Shown here in pieces: positions 48,870-59,029 of a stretch of 64,000 bases of DNA (position 1 is its first letter; every line of letters begins with the position of its first letter). Below the pieces are notes generated by a model. That model saw only the letters and a program-made list of their open reading frames with translations, was not told where the DNA came from and searched no databases. The position numbers and the translations under genes are program-made. Origin of the DNA: Gymnothorax reevesii (taxonomy: Eukaryota > Chordata > Actinopteri > Anguilliformes > Muraenidae). The stretch is taken from the NCBI GenBank assembly GCA_029721435.1, contig CM056581.1:69426712-69490711 (forward strand). The letters run 5' to 3'.

Positions 48870-49450
48870 GATCCGAACCAAGTGGGTGGAACAACGCGCA
48901 TTCCTTGCCGTCCGTCTGTGATGAACATTCTTTATGTGGCCAAGTCAATCAAGCGAGCCGGCGTTACGGTGCAAATATTTTATCCATTTTATTTTAATTG
49001 ATGAATGGCCGTAATATACTCGATCGCCACACTCCATTATGTAGTGCCACAAAATGTACAGTAAGCTAAGGCCGCTGTTGTGATATCCTAGAAGCATGTA
49101 TACGCAGCTAACACTCACCTCACCTTTTCATTGTTCATGGTTATCATTGTAATGAGTTGTATATTTCCATTACTTTGAATAACACCAATTCACATGTCTG
49201 TATTTTGATTTGCGAACTGGTGATATCTTGACCGCAGTCATCAACTGTCAGCTGTGTAGCATCTAAAGTAATGTCCATATGAGTGCATTTATTGCAATAG
49301 ATAAATTCAGTTCGAACACTGCTTAGCAAACCATTTATTAACCATTCTTGTCTAAAATTAATTACTGACTTTCATAGTCGACGACGAAACTTTTCAGCAA
49401 CTTGACAGATGACATCTAAAATGTTCATTTTTTTGTGCATGATCCGAATA
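48870..49450 (+). repeat. Diverged duplication, copy 2
   Basis: This is the partner of 48005-48869, in the same orientation, lacking the nested MITEs. Divergence is considerable, so the duplication is old. No coding frame is shared between the copies. Confidence 0.75.
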
Positions 49451-51099
49451 TCCATGAAAGCACTGAACATGCATACACATTTTTTGCGGTACAGCCTTTA
49501 TTAGATCGAAGTTTTGGGGAGGTGGAAACGTCAGAGTATAATGAATCCGAACATCTAATGTTCGTGAGCAGCATCTGATATCAACCGGAGTGATGCAGGT
49601 AGATTCGACGGTGTGGCTGATTTTCATCTGAACGAAAATAAATACGAGATCTAAAAGAATGCAACAGTTGGTAGCGTATATGCACATTTTGTACCCCATG
49701 TCGGATGTAGCTGTCATCATCCATCTGCTCACCCCCACCACCTGTCATATTTGTCACCCCCAAGGCATTATTTACGTATATATATTAAAAATGTTTTCAA
49801 ATAGATTTATTTGTGTTTTGTCAGTTTTTGATTTTTTTTGCCAGCTCTGCGTAACGTTTGAAGATGAACTCAAGTACTCAAAATCAAAAGGGGTTTAATG
49901 CTTAACTTTCGCAGAGCCGGCCATTATCATAAAATCTACCACAAGTACAATCGATGTTAACTCGCACTTAGAAATGAAACGTAGAGACGGTATTAAAATT
50001 ATAACCGAGAAAGACTTTATTGGAAAGGGCTTTGGGGGTGGATAGAAAGGCACGGCCTCTGGTTCGCTGACATGCAGAAATTCATGGATGAAATGTTCAG
50101 TGCACTCCAAGAGGCTCAGATATCCGGGGAAGGACAGAAAAAAGGAGCTTTAAGGGAAAAATAACGCTGTACAACGTTCGTGACATTTCACGGTAGACCC
50201 ATTATACTCCACGGAATGGTTATAAGTTACGAAAGCTAAAAGTAAATTAGCTTACCAGAATTGACAAAAGTTTAAAGCTCCTGACTTTAAAACATATCAG
50301 TTTATAAGGTAGGTGAAGTTCGTTGTGTTGTGTGTTCGGTTTATTGTCTTTAATCCGGAAAAAGATAATGGAATTCGCACGCAGACAAGTAAGAATTATC
50401 TGACTCCGATAATGTGGTTATTCGACGTTGAGCTGAAGAGAACACGAGCCTGTGGCGTTTTTCCCAATAGCGTAGTTGCAGAAATTTATACGTCCATTCA
50501 GTCAGTGGTTCCAACTATGGAAGTTAGCATCTGTGATTTCGGGAAGCGCACCCCTGAGCAATGTCATATTAAAGTTACGCAACAGCAAGTCAACTATTTG
50601 GCCGAGATTTTTGAGTTGAAATCAATAGTATTACTTCCCTGTCAAAGTCGTTTTTAACATTTGTTATTGCATTTGTGTTTTAAAATAGAGTCTCAAACCA
50701 TAATTAAACCTTTATCGGCGGCTATGCTTTGTGTTCCGTACATCAAGGTGCAGTCTGCAGTGGTCAGACTTCCATTTCCGGTGAAAAGTGATCGTGAACA
50801 CGCACCCTCGGTCGGAGTTCCACGAGCCCGAGCCGTTGTCATGGATACCTCGGATACCAGCGCGTTCATAAGCCCCACACTACGCATGTGTGAGCAAAAA
50901 TTACACAGCGCATGTCCGCGTGGCTCCGGAAGCTTGGCCCCCATGTCGGCACGCTGCGCCACTGAGCAATTTCCATTGAAATGAATGGGCGGCCATTTTC
51001 CAATTGTATATCCAGTGAAATATAAAACATCCTTGCTCCACCCGCGTGAGGGCATTTCAGTAGTTCCGTATCGCACGGAACTCCTTCAATATTAGTAAT
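49451..51099. other. No recognised gene inside the 4.9-kb insertion
   Basis: Single-copy-looking sequence. Open frames such as 50313-50657 (+) have no recognisable domain. The stretch at about 50740-51060 is GC-richer, without a recognised family. Confidence 0.4.
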
Positions 51100-51372
51100 C
51101 AGAACAGAAGGGTGAAGGAAGAAAACAAGATATGAAGGAATTTCTTAAACACCGGACTTCATTTAAATCACCCGAATTCCGTGAGCACGCAGACAGGGAA
51201 GACGGACTAAACCAACTCGATCACAAGACAGGGGAGACAAGTGCAATGGAACTGAAACATGGAATGAACCAAAAACCAGAATATTACAAAAACCAAAAAG
51301 AATGAATAAAAGACAATAATCATGAACACAAAACCAGCACATAAAACATGATCAAAAACTAGAACCATGACA

Positions 51373-52042
51373 AACAGTTCCAGTGTAGAGAGAGGAGTGG
51401 ATGATGGCAGAGATGATGGGGACCAGAGAGGGGGTCAGAAATTTCTGAGAGAGTGGGGAGCTGGAAGGTGGAAAATAAGTGAGTCGTAGGGTGAATGTCA
51501 GATGAGAAACTAGGTGAAGAGATGGGACTGAGGTGCTGGTGGATCTTCTGAATTTTGTTAACAAAGAATGACATGAGGGAGTTACAGAAGGCAGTTGAGT
51601 AAAGGTGTGATGGTAAAGAGTCCAGGGGGCGGATTATTTTATTGAGTAAAGAGAACAGTGATTTATTATTGCCTTCATTTGAACAGACTAAGCCAGAGAA
51701 GTAGCGGGATTTGGTGCGATCAATGCAGTCCTTATAGGACAGGATATGATTTTTGTGCATTTCTTTGTGGATCACCAGGCAAGTTCTTCTGTGGAGCCCT
51801 TCAAGTTGCTGACCTTTCATGAGACGAAGATCAGGAGTGAGCCAGGGGGCTGAGATGGAGAAGGAGACAGACTTGGTTTTTAAAGAAGCATGAGAATTGA
51901 GAATATTATGAAGTCCAGTGTTGAAGTATGAAACCAGTTCATTGGGGGTGGATGGGATGTGAGTGTCAAGGAGGTGGTCAATACTAGAAGTGAGGGTGTC
52001 CATGTTTTTGAGGTTACGGAATGTCATATGACATTGACACAT
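51373..52042 (-). pseudogene. L2-clade LINE fragment: linker between endonuclease and reverse transcriptase
   Basis: A minus-strand frame from 52042 reads MTFRNLKNMDTLTSSIDHLL, PSTPNELVSYFNTGLHNILN, SAPWLTPDLRLMKGQQLEGL, KSLFSLLNKIIRP and YSTAFCNSLMSFFVNKIQ. This is the region that joins endonuclease and reverse transcriptase in L2-type ORF2. A frameshift near 51560 moves the reading to PIISAIIHSSLYTGTV. There the 4.9-kb insertion interrupts, and the next residues (PISFKT) are found at 46440. The other side ends at 52042, at the left end of a composite element. Confidence 0.85.
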
Positions 52043-54057
52043 AGGGCTCTAATTTCGTAGACCAGGCGCCATGCGCCGCGCCAACGGGGTGTGTCCAGGC
52101 GTATGTGGCAATTTCGTGCCCGGCGTAGCCTGGCGCAAGTACTCCTCTGTCCCGCCTCTGCCCCTCCTTCCAGCGCAAGTTGGCAAAGAAGGCGTGTTTG
52201 GGTATAACACAGCCAAGTCAAATCTTCACCAGTCAAATGAGCTCCTCACCTCACCTTTAATGTATTAGAACATAGAAGGCGACACAGCCGAGTCAAATCT
52301 TGCTCACTGGCAAGAGAAACGATAGATAGCGTGTTCCTATTATTACAAACTGTAGCTGCTTAAAATTTTGGGATTAACATGCATATACAACAAAGCAAGA
52401 TACGTCACACATTAATTTCCAATATGTGATCTTAACTCAGTACGAGATCATAGCAATCAGGCTGCATTCCTTTACCCCACTAAAGACGATAAAACATAAG
52501 TGACAGTAATAGTAGCCTAGTATTAAGCCACTTGCACACTGGACGCGAAACAAATTTTTCGCTCGACAGATTGCGTCTTGGGTCCAAAGGTTTGACAGGG
52601 TTTTAATAAATCGTCGTGTCCGACAGTCTATTATTGTTTTTAATTTCTTCAAATCTACTGACTCTTTTAGATATTACACGTGAATGTTTGATAAGAGGGT
52701 TCAGTTCTTCAAGATAAGTACCGAGAATTTCAATCAATGTTTCTGTCTAAGCTCTGCTCAGTAAAGCGAGTCGACACTGGCGCGAGACAATGTACAATGT
52801 GTCTGACAGCCAAAAAAAAAAGGACGATTAGAACAGATTGATAATGAAATAAAGAATAAAAAGAAACATTTTAACAACAGAGCATCCAATGAACACTGCG
52901 ATTTATTTATTGGCGGGTCATCTTTGTTTGATATCACGTTTGTTGCTGATATATTTTTATTCTTTATTTTGTTATAAATCTGTTCTCATATCAATACTTT
53001 TACTTTTTGCTGGCTGCTGGACATGGAGTAATTTGCATTTCGTGTCGGACAGTCTTAATCGTGCATGCAATGATTTCTTCACTCTGTCAGTGGTCATGGA
53101 ATTGATTTGCTCACGCACTATATTATCTCTGCTGTGGAAATAAAGCGTGAATCTGTTCGATCCATCTAATTTTCAAAAGAAAGACCGAATAAATACTGAT
53201 GTCTATCTTCAACGGAAGAAAACAGATGAATAGGCTAAAAAGACCAAGAAAAGTCGATAGCTATCAATTTGCATTTTGTGAAGGCCGAACACAAACATAG
53301 CCAAGTTTGCACATCTAATAATTCCTGGAATACTCGGAAAAATTTGAACTTCTATGACTCTCGGACACAGAGCAATATAAAAACCCTGTCCGACTATCGC
53401 GTCTTTGCATTGACTTTGTCTGTAATCAGTCGTGCGAAAAATTCGTTTTGCGTCCAGTGTGCAAGCGGCTTTAATGAGCATAGAACGCAAGCATTCTATA
53501 TATATATATTATACAGTTTGTGGTTGGCTGAGAAAGATGTGAAGTCGTTAGTTTGCATCACAGATTCAGCTGCGTTGATTAAGCCAGGTCAAGTTTCCAT
53601 TACGCGTGGCAACCGCCTGACATCAGGACAATCGATATAGATACTATAATTTATGTCCTTATTCAGATAGTTACAATAAATAGTGCTTCCTGTAATTTTT
53701 TCTTGCATTAAAATGTGCCTGACATTCTGTAAACCTGCTTGTGAGATTTCGGTGATGTGTGCGCACTCTGCGCCGGTCAGCCAAATTACCACTGCACAGA
53801 AATTAAACCAGGTTGGAGCTGGCGAGTTTTCTGCGGAACTTCAGCGGAGACTTTTTCTACGAAATTGTCACTGCGTCATGATGAACATGTGACACCTCCC
53901 CCTACTACGCCGCCACACCCATCTCGGCGCACCTTCGTCTACCGAAGGCTGCGCACCTCACGAAATTACCACTACGCGGGCTGCGCCGTACGAAATTACC
54001 ACTGCGCGGGCTGCGCCTCGCTACGCCACCTGCGCTGCGCCAGGAAATTAGAGCCCT
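52043..54057. mobile_element. 2-kb composite element with AGGGCTCTAATTTC ends
   Basis: AGGGCTCTAATTTC at 52043-52056 and its exact reverse complement GAAATTAGAGCCCT at 54044-54057 bound the element. Subterminal regions are GC-rich with repeated GCGCC motifs, including two to three copies of ACGAAATTACCAC plus GCGCGGGCTGCGCC near 53970-54020. LINE sequence lies on both sides in collinear order, which shows this is an insertion. I could not find a target duplication. No transposase was recognised. A second element is nested at 52527-53470. Confidence 0.7.
52527..53470. mobile_element. 944-bp TTAA-flanked element with inverted ends
   Basis: TTAA at 52523-52526 and 53471-53474 flank inverted ends. 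The left end reads GCCACTTGCACACTGGACGC, and the right end, reverse complemented, AGCCGCTTGCACACTGGACG. Similarity extends about 110 bp inward (AATTTTTCGC, GTCGTGT or GTGTCCG-AGAGTC). The interior has open frames of no recognised function. The TTAA target suggests a piggyBac- or Kolobok-type mechanism. Confidence 0.7.
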
Positions 54058-54195
54058 TAGTGGTGGTGAGGGTGAGTGTAATATTGAATGAGAGGAGGAA
54101 ATGATCAGTTATTGGGAGTTTGTCAGCAGTGCAGTCGGAGTGATGCCAGAACGACAAATTAAGTCCAGAATATGTCCTCTCGTGTGTGTGGGGAA
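54058..54195 (-). pseudogene. L2-clade LINE fragment: end of endonuclease domain
   Basis: On the minus strand the sequence reads RGHILDLICRSGITP, then after a frameshift CTADKLPITDHFLLSFNITL, TLTTT. The D-L-I...S.H.PI.DH pattern, with the invariant SDH-like TDH, is the C-terminal part of the APE-type endonuclease of L2 LINEs. The next LINE residues (MTFRNLKN) lie 2 kb away at 52042, beyond the composite element. Similarity ends near 54195. Confidence 0.7.
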
Positions 54196-54339
54196 AATGG
54201 TTAAAACCAGAAATATCAACACTGTTTTAAAAAAAAAAAGTTAAAAAATGGTAAATGACTGGCTGCCAAACAAAAACCTAAAAATTAAAGTAAAATATTC
54301 TAAATCAAATAAAGAATAAAAAAAATAAATTTACATTTT
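54196..54339. other. AT-rich, no recognised feature
   Basis: Short A-rich sequence between the LINE relic and the minisatellite. Nothing else seen. Confidence 0.4.
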
Positions 54340-54870
54340 TTCTCATTAAAGGGAGTACAGGGAAACAGTGTTATTTTACAAGTTTTTGGTCAATTATTAT
54401 GATCAAAGACCATCAATTAAGTGATTACTTCAATAGTTTTGCAGAAAAACTGTAATTTCAGATTTCTCCTGAATTATTCATATACAAAACCTTCAATAAA
54501 GTGATAACACAACATGTTATGCAGAGAAGCACTGTCATTTTACAGTTATTTCCTGAATTATTGCAGTGAAACACTTTCAATAAAGTAATAGCACTTCTGC
54601 AGAGAAACACCATTATTTTTCAGGTATTTCCTGATTTATAATGATCAAACACCTTCAATAAAGTGATGCCACTCATAGTTCTACAGTGAAACACTTATTT
54701 TTAATGAATAACTAACTATTGAGTGATAGCACCAAAAGCATAAGAGAAACAAAATTTTACATTAATTTCCTGAATTATTTTTTTTAATCACCTTCAATAG
54801 ATAGCAAAAGAAAATATTATTGTACTGATTTTCCCCCCTGAAATACTACAATTAGACACCTCTGAGAAAG
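54340..54870 (+). repeat. Degenerate minisatellite, period about 80 bp
   Basis: The motif CTTCAATAAAGTGATA recurs around 54411, 54491, 54575, 54651 and, decayed, 54715. Each copy is accompanied by CAGAGAAACAC and TATTTCCTGAATTATT. Spacings are about 77-83 bp for the better copies. Copies are diverged, so the array is old. Confidence 0.75.
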
Positions 54871-55558
54871 TGTAAACAAATGCTAAGATCACATTAAAAC
54901 CAGCAGAGATAAAGTGTAAGTAAAGTATTTAATGATTTAAAACCTTGAATGAAATGCAATATTTAAAGCTACTTTATTGATTTACAATAGAAGTTTCTTC
55001 AAATTCTCAAAAAATATACGCTTTAGGTTACCGTGAAATATCCTCAACTGAGAATAAAGGCAATAAATTGAAACATTTTCACAATTTTCACGGTTTCAAA
55101 TAATGTTGGGTCGGAAACAACAAACAGACACAAAACTGTGTCTTCTGAAACATTTTTATTTATTGCATTCAAATGTAAATGTACACTATCAAACGAGTAT
55201 TACAATCAATATTGGTAGTACTTCAAAAACTCTCAGGAGGAATTAGAAAAACTAAAAATGGCATTTTCGCACATCTCTCTTGTCTGTTAAGGCTACAATC
55301 ATGATATGGAAGTGATTTTTCTTTTATAAAATGCAAAAACTTATGCTGTGGAGCTGACGGGGCTTTGGTCTGTTTTTCACCTTGTATTTCCCAATTCAGT
55401 TTTAAATTGTGTTACATTAAATTCCTTAGATCCCTTGGGAGTCTGCACAGTTCTGAAAATACATGTAGACAAACATTACACTGTCTTTTAATCAAGAATT
55501 CTAAATATACAGATTATGGAAAAGTAAAATCAAAACATAGCACAAGTGGTCAGTTAAT
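54871..55558 (-). other. Possible 3' untranslated region (minus strand)
   Basis: If the candidate last exon at 55559-55637 is real, this would be its 3' UTR. Overlapping AATAAA signals lie on the minus strand at 55155-55164. There is no coding frame or repeat. This rests entirely on the exon call. Confidence 0.2.
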
Positions 55559-55637
55559 CTATACTGGACGAAACAATGTAGCAAATCGTAAAAATCCTCC
55601 ACCAAATTTCCAGTGATCAGCTGGACCCTTCATGTAT
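55559..55637 (-). CDS. Candidate terminal exon of an unidentified host gene
   Basis: On the minus strand a strong splice acceptor (TTTTCTTCTTCTTTTTCCCC then AG) precedes a frame reading YMKGPADHWKFGGGFLRFAT LFRPV and then TAG at 55559-55561. A polyadenylation-like signal follows about 400 bp on. The peptide looks protein-like but I do not recognise it. No upstream exon joins it in a compatible phase among those I can see. Treat as a weak gene call. Confidence 0.28.
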
Positions 55638-55638
55638 C

Positions 55639-55848
55639 TGGGGAAAAAGAAGAAGAAAAGGGCACACTAAGATTCCCTGAAGATTCTTAAAACCACAAAA
55701 CCGCACAGAGATGGGAATGCCATACAGACTTGAACAGCAGGAGTCATTCCCGTTTGAACCAGAATGGAGGGTTCCTTGAGCTTGATAGCATTGATTTTAA
55801 AGAGGAGGAAGTCAATGATGGAGTCTTTCTCCTGATGCAGTTTTTTTT
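55639..55848 (-). other. Unexplained open stretch near the candidate exon
   Basis: On the minus strand a 54-codon frame starts at 55831 (EKDSIIDFLLFKINAIKLKE, then ILVQTGMTPAVQVC) and ends TAG. A possible acceptor (GCATCAG) precedes it. GTTTTGTGG is the only donor-like site before the next acceptor, and its phase would give a stop in the terminal exon. It may be chance, a relic or a misread exon. Confidence 0.15.
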
Positions 55849-56110
55849 TTGGTGTATATTACTTATAGTTAGCTAGCTATTTTTATTTTCAGTTAACTTA
55901 TGTTCCCAAAGATATCAAACGGTAGCAGCTTGTTGGTCATAATCAGTAACCTTTATCCTTCGCTATAAATACTGACTATAGTGGCATATTGCCAAATATG
56001 GCCATCCAGTTTAGAATTTATAGAGGGATTATCAGTCTACGTCACAACATGTGTCACTCCGCTCCACTGCACATGTTGACTGCAGAAAGAGAGCTGGAAG
56101 AGCCGCGACC
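55849..56110. other. No recognised feature
   Basis: AT-rich sequence leading into the THAP fragment. No repeat or frame supported. Confidence 0.35.
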
Positions 56111-56185
56111 ATGTCTTGTTGTGCTGTTGGTTGCACAGACCGTTTCGAAAAGAATAATAAAACGCGCAAGTTTTACAGGCTTTGA
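56111..56185 (+). pseudogene. N-terminal THAP-domain fragment
   Basis: ATG at 56111 begins MSCCAVGCTDRFEKNNKTRK FYRL followed by TGA. The C-C-A-V-x-C start and the K-F-Y-R segment match the first 25 residues of a THAP zinc finger (C2CH), as in THAP-family proteins and the P-element or Kolobok-related transposases that carry THAP domains. The rest of the domain (second Cys, His, AVPTIF box) is not found downstream in any frame I can read. This is therefore a broken first exon or transposon scrap. A splice junction right after FYRL cannot be excluded. Confidence 0.5.
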
Positions 56186-56585
56186 GTATCACTGCTGCAG
56201 CATGCCTACAGCATGACCCCAAGCTGAGAGAACATTGGTATTAATTTCGAGCAATATAATAAGTTAGACTCATTGGTTTGAATAGTGATAAAGCTAGATA
56301 TGCCGCAGGCACAGCTGTATAATTGCAGCAAATGAGCTGTGAAATGTTTACTCCAATGACGACAGTGACTGAAGACGAGGTTACATAGCAATGGAAAGAT
56401 AAGAAACATATTGATTCCACAGTGGGGATATTTCATCGTTACAGCAGCTCAAAAAAATAGTGATCTGAGAGGGGGGAAAAAATACAAGTGTGTACAAAGG
56501 AAGCTAAAATTAATCTATAACATTATATTATTCTAAACTAGGCTTATGCCGTCGGAGGTGACGGCTTGGGGTATATCCCGAATGC
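56186..56585. other. No recognised feature
   Basis: AT-rich sequence with no supported frame or repeat. Confidence 0.35.
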
Positions 56586-57150
56586 CCCCAATCCTCCAAT
56601 TCCCCAATGCTTGAATAGACTTTCATTTGAACTTAATTTCAGGTCAATCGGACAAATGGTTCAGAAGATATGGCCAAAATGGTAATTTTCCATCACAAAG
56701 CGCCACCTGTTGGCAAAATATTGAACCATACAGGTATGATGTCATCATGTGACACCTTGTGAGGTCATGACCTTGCAGTTGCACATAGTTTCATGTCAAT
56801 TGGACAAATTGTTCCAAAGATATGGCAAAAATGGTGAATTTTATGTGACAAAGCTCAACCTTTTCTCAAAATTTTGAACCAAATGGGTACAATGTCATTG
56901 TGGGACACATCCTCGGGTCATGACCTTACATTTGCACTTGATTTGAGGTCAATCGGACAAATATTTCCAGAGATATTATAAAAACTGTGATTTTTCAGTT
57001 TTTGGCCCCTGGTGGCCAATCTAGAAATTGTAAATAGTCCAAAAATGAATCAGTTCTTCCTCTTTATGATACTGAATTATAAGCAAGACATGAATTTTCT
57101 AATTGAAATATTGCTGAAGTTATCGCGTTAACACGTAGGGCGGCGCGGCG
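56586..57150 (+). repeat. 152-bp tandem repeat, three copies
   Basis: The block GGTCAATCGGACAAATGG, AAGATATGGCC and AAATGGT at about 56642 recurs at about 56794 (TGTCAATTGGACAAATTG) and 56947 (GGTCAATCGGACAAATAT), 152-153 bp apart. Each copy also has GTCATGACCTT or GTCATCATGTG and a TTTGAACC motif. It ends in a GC-rich run (GGCGGCGCGGCGGCCGGGCC near 57140). Style resembles the main satellite but the sequence differs. Confidence 0.75.
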
Positions 57151-57292
57151 GCCGGGCCAAAAACATAATACATATAATAACATGCAGGTGCAGTTCGCGG
57201 TCAGGATGCAGTTGTTTTTCATGCTCACAATGACCCAGAATCTTTCTCGTCATTTATCCACTCACCGGCACCTAAAGCATATGGGTCATTAA

Positions 57293-58083
57293 CCTGTTGA
57301 CTGCAAACTGCGAGATAACTCGTAATGGCAGGTCCGGGCCAGCACTAGACTTAAAAATTTGGGGGAAATTCTTCATCCTATTATTGATAACAATTAATCC
57401 TGGCTAATTCTAGATGATTTTTCTTAATAAATACATTTTCCAAGTCAAGAATAATCAAGTGGCAATTGAAGACACGGCTTCCCTCCCTCAGGCGATCTAA
57501 CAGCAAATAATGGGCAACATTCAGAAGAGAATATAATTAAATTATAATTCGGTCTCTGAACTGGCACTCAGCAACGTTAATTTTTTCCCCAGCAAGAGCA
57601 GCATTTCAGAACTCATTTGCAAATTAAGGTAATTTCGGCAAGTGCCTACACTTGATTTTGCAGCAGTCATGCAACTTGCTGCAAAAAATCGACAGCTGTC
57701 AGACTGGTAAATGTAAAAGGAGGAAACCATGTATAGGCTCCTTGTCACCAGAATTACCTTCATTCGCTGAAGAGTTCTAAAATGCCGCTCTCGCTGGAAA
57801 AAAAAAGATTATTAATTAATTATTAATTTACAAATTATTATTACATTATTTTTCTGTACTGAATGTTGCCCATTATTTGCTGTCGCATGAGGGAGAGAAG
57901 CCATGTCTTAAATTGCCACTTAATTATTCTTGAATTGGAAAACGTATTAATATAGGAAAACCATCTAGAATTAGCCAGGACTAATTGGTTTCAATAAAGA
58001 GATGGATAACTGCCCCCGAATTTTTAGGTCTAGCACTGGCCCTGACCCGCCATTTCGAGTTCTCGTGGTTGGCAGTCAACGTC
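57293..58083. mobile_element. TTAA-flanked foldback element
   Basis: TTAA at 57289-57292 and 58084-58087 flank 791 bp. Arms of about 250 bp are inverted repeats. On the left GTTGACTGC, GGGCCAGCACTAGAC, CTGGCTAATTCTAGATG, CAAATAATGGGCAACATTC. The right carries the reverse complements in mirror order (GAATGTTGCCCATTATTTG, CATCTAGAATTAGCCAG, GTCTAGCACTGGCCC, GCAGTCAAC). The central 300 bp is non-repeated, with no recognised coding function. TTAA and long arms suggest a non-autonomous piggyBac-like element. Confidence 0.75.
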
Positions 58084-58587
58084 TTAAGACGTATTCCATT
58101 CACTAAAGTTAATTCATTAGCATAACTTGTTTTATCACTCGGCGATAAACTGTTGTAGTAGGCTACGCTGACATCGCTAGCTAGCCAACATCGCAACTGC
58201 AAGATAACCATGACTACCTGTCAAACATTTTAATGGGGTCACTCTTACTGCAGTCAAGTTGCGTGCGCATCTGCCGTGTTCGTAAAAAAATAATCCCTCT
58301 ATACTGCATTCAAGGAAATAGAATGCCAAGGTTTTCACAAGTTCAAAGTGCAATCAGTACAAGGACTTTGATAAACCCCCTGCTGCGTTCATTATACTGA
58401 TTCTGTTCGATCTAGGGTCGCACATTGCCAATTTTTCCTGATAGTGGAATAACGGTTTTAAAAAAAGTACATTTAAGATATTACTGTGTGTTACTTCAGA
58501 AATTATTCTTCATACTACATATATTAATCACAATGTAAGGTTTATAAACAGGGGTTAACATTTAATATCTTCTCTTTCACTACTTAC
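58084..58587. other. No recognised feature
   Basis: Single-copy-looking AT-rich sequence; nothing supported. Confidence 0.35.
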
Positions 58588-58651
58588 TAGTGATGCTCTT
58601 CTCCCTGTTGGGGGCCTGTTCTCCCCCGCAAACCTTGTTCCAATGCTTGAT
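58588..58651 (-). CDS. Candidate internal exon of an unidentified host gene
   Basis: On the minus strand CTTACTCTTTTAG precedes a 64-bp segment followed by GTAAGTAG, a near-ideal donor. Two frames are open; one reads IKHWNKVCGGEQAPNREKSI T. The flanking splice signals are better than expected by chance for such a short piece, and the exon is GC-richer than its surroundings. I recognise no protein family. It could belong with the terminal exon candidate at 55559, but phase linkage was not established. Confidence 0.28.
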
Positions 58652-59029
58652 CTAAAAGAGTAAGCAAGTTTCTTATTATTACCAGTTACCAGTGTTGAAA
58701 AGGGAAATGTAAAATTTCCTCAGAAACATATAGGCAACTGAACAGACATAACAGGTTTGGGCCAAATATGCCATCTCTCCAACATCTTTCCAAGCACAAG
58801 CCAAATTTCTGTGTGGTTAAAATAGACATTTGGAAAAACAAAACGATCATATCACCATGTTCAACTCACTAGACTACAAGCCTGATAGCTTTATCATCCA
58901 TTGGTGCCATGATTGAGAATTTTATAAAGTTTAGTTTAATTCAGCAAATAACTGTGCCCATTGTGAAATTTAAAAATAAGGATTCATATTCTTGTCTGAG
59001 GCACTCATTGTGTTTAATTTCCTTTTTTT
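58652..59029. other. No recognised feature
   Basis: AT-rich, intron-like sequence; nothing supported. Confidence 0.35.

Larger units (their letters stand above)
46444..51372. mobile_element. Unclassified 4.9-kb insertion flanked by AACAGT
   Basis: AACAGT at 46438-46443 and 51373-51378 brackets 4929 bp. Joining the flanks gives the LINE protein YTGTVPISFKT without a gap, which is the expected LINE sequence, so both breakpoints are well supported. The left part (46444-47170) and right part (51100-51372) are purine-rich on the plus strand and non-coding. The right end is ...ACTAGAACCATGACA. No transposase, reverse transcriptase or integrase was recognised inside, so it may be non-autonomous or may itself contain unrelated host-like DNA. 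TSD length could be 5 or 6. Confidence 0.65.

Noticed and set aside
50313..50657. 114-residue plus-strand frame
   Set aside because: No recognised domain, no splice signals and no conservation evidence; length is compatible with chance in AT-rich DNA.
52043..54057. Assigning the composite element to hAT because of its AGGGCTC end
   Set aside because: No 8-bp target duplication and no transposase were found, so the class is left open.
55702..55831. Calling the open stretch before the terminal exon candidate as a confident exon
   Set aside because: Using the only donor-like site gives a phase that runs into a stop in the next exon; it is kept only as a low-confidence note.
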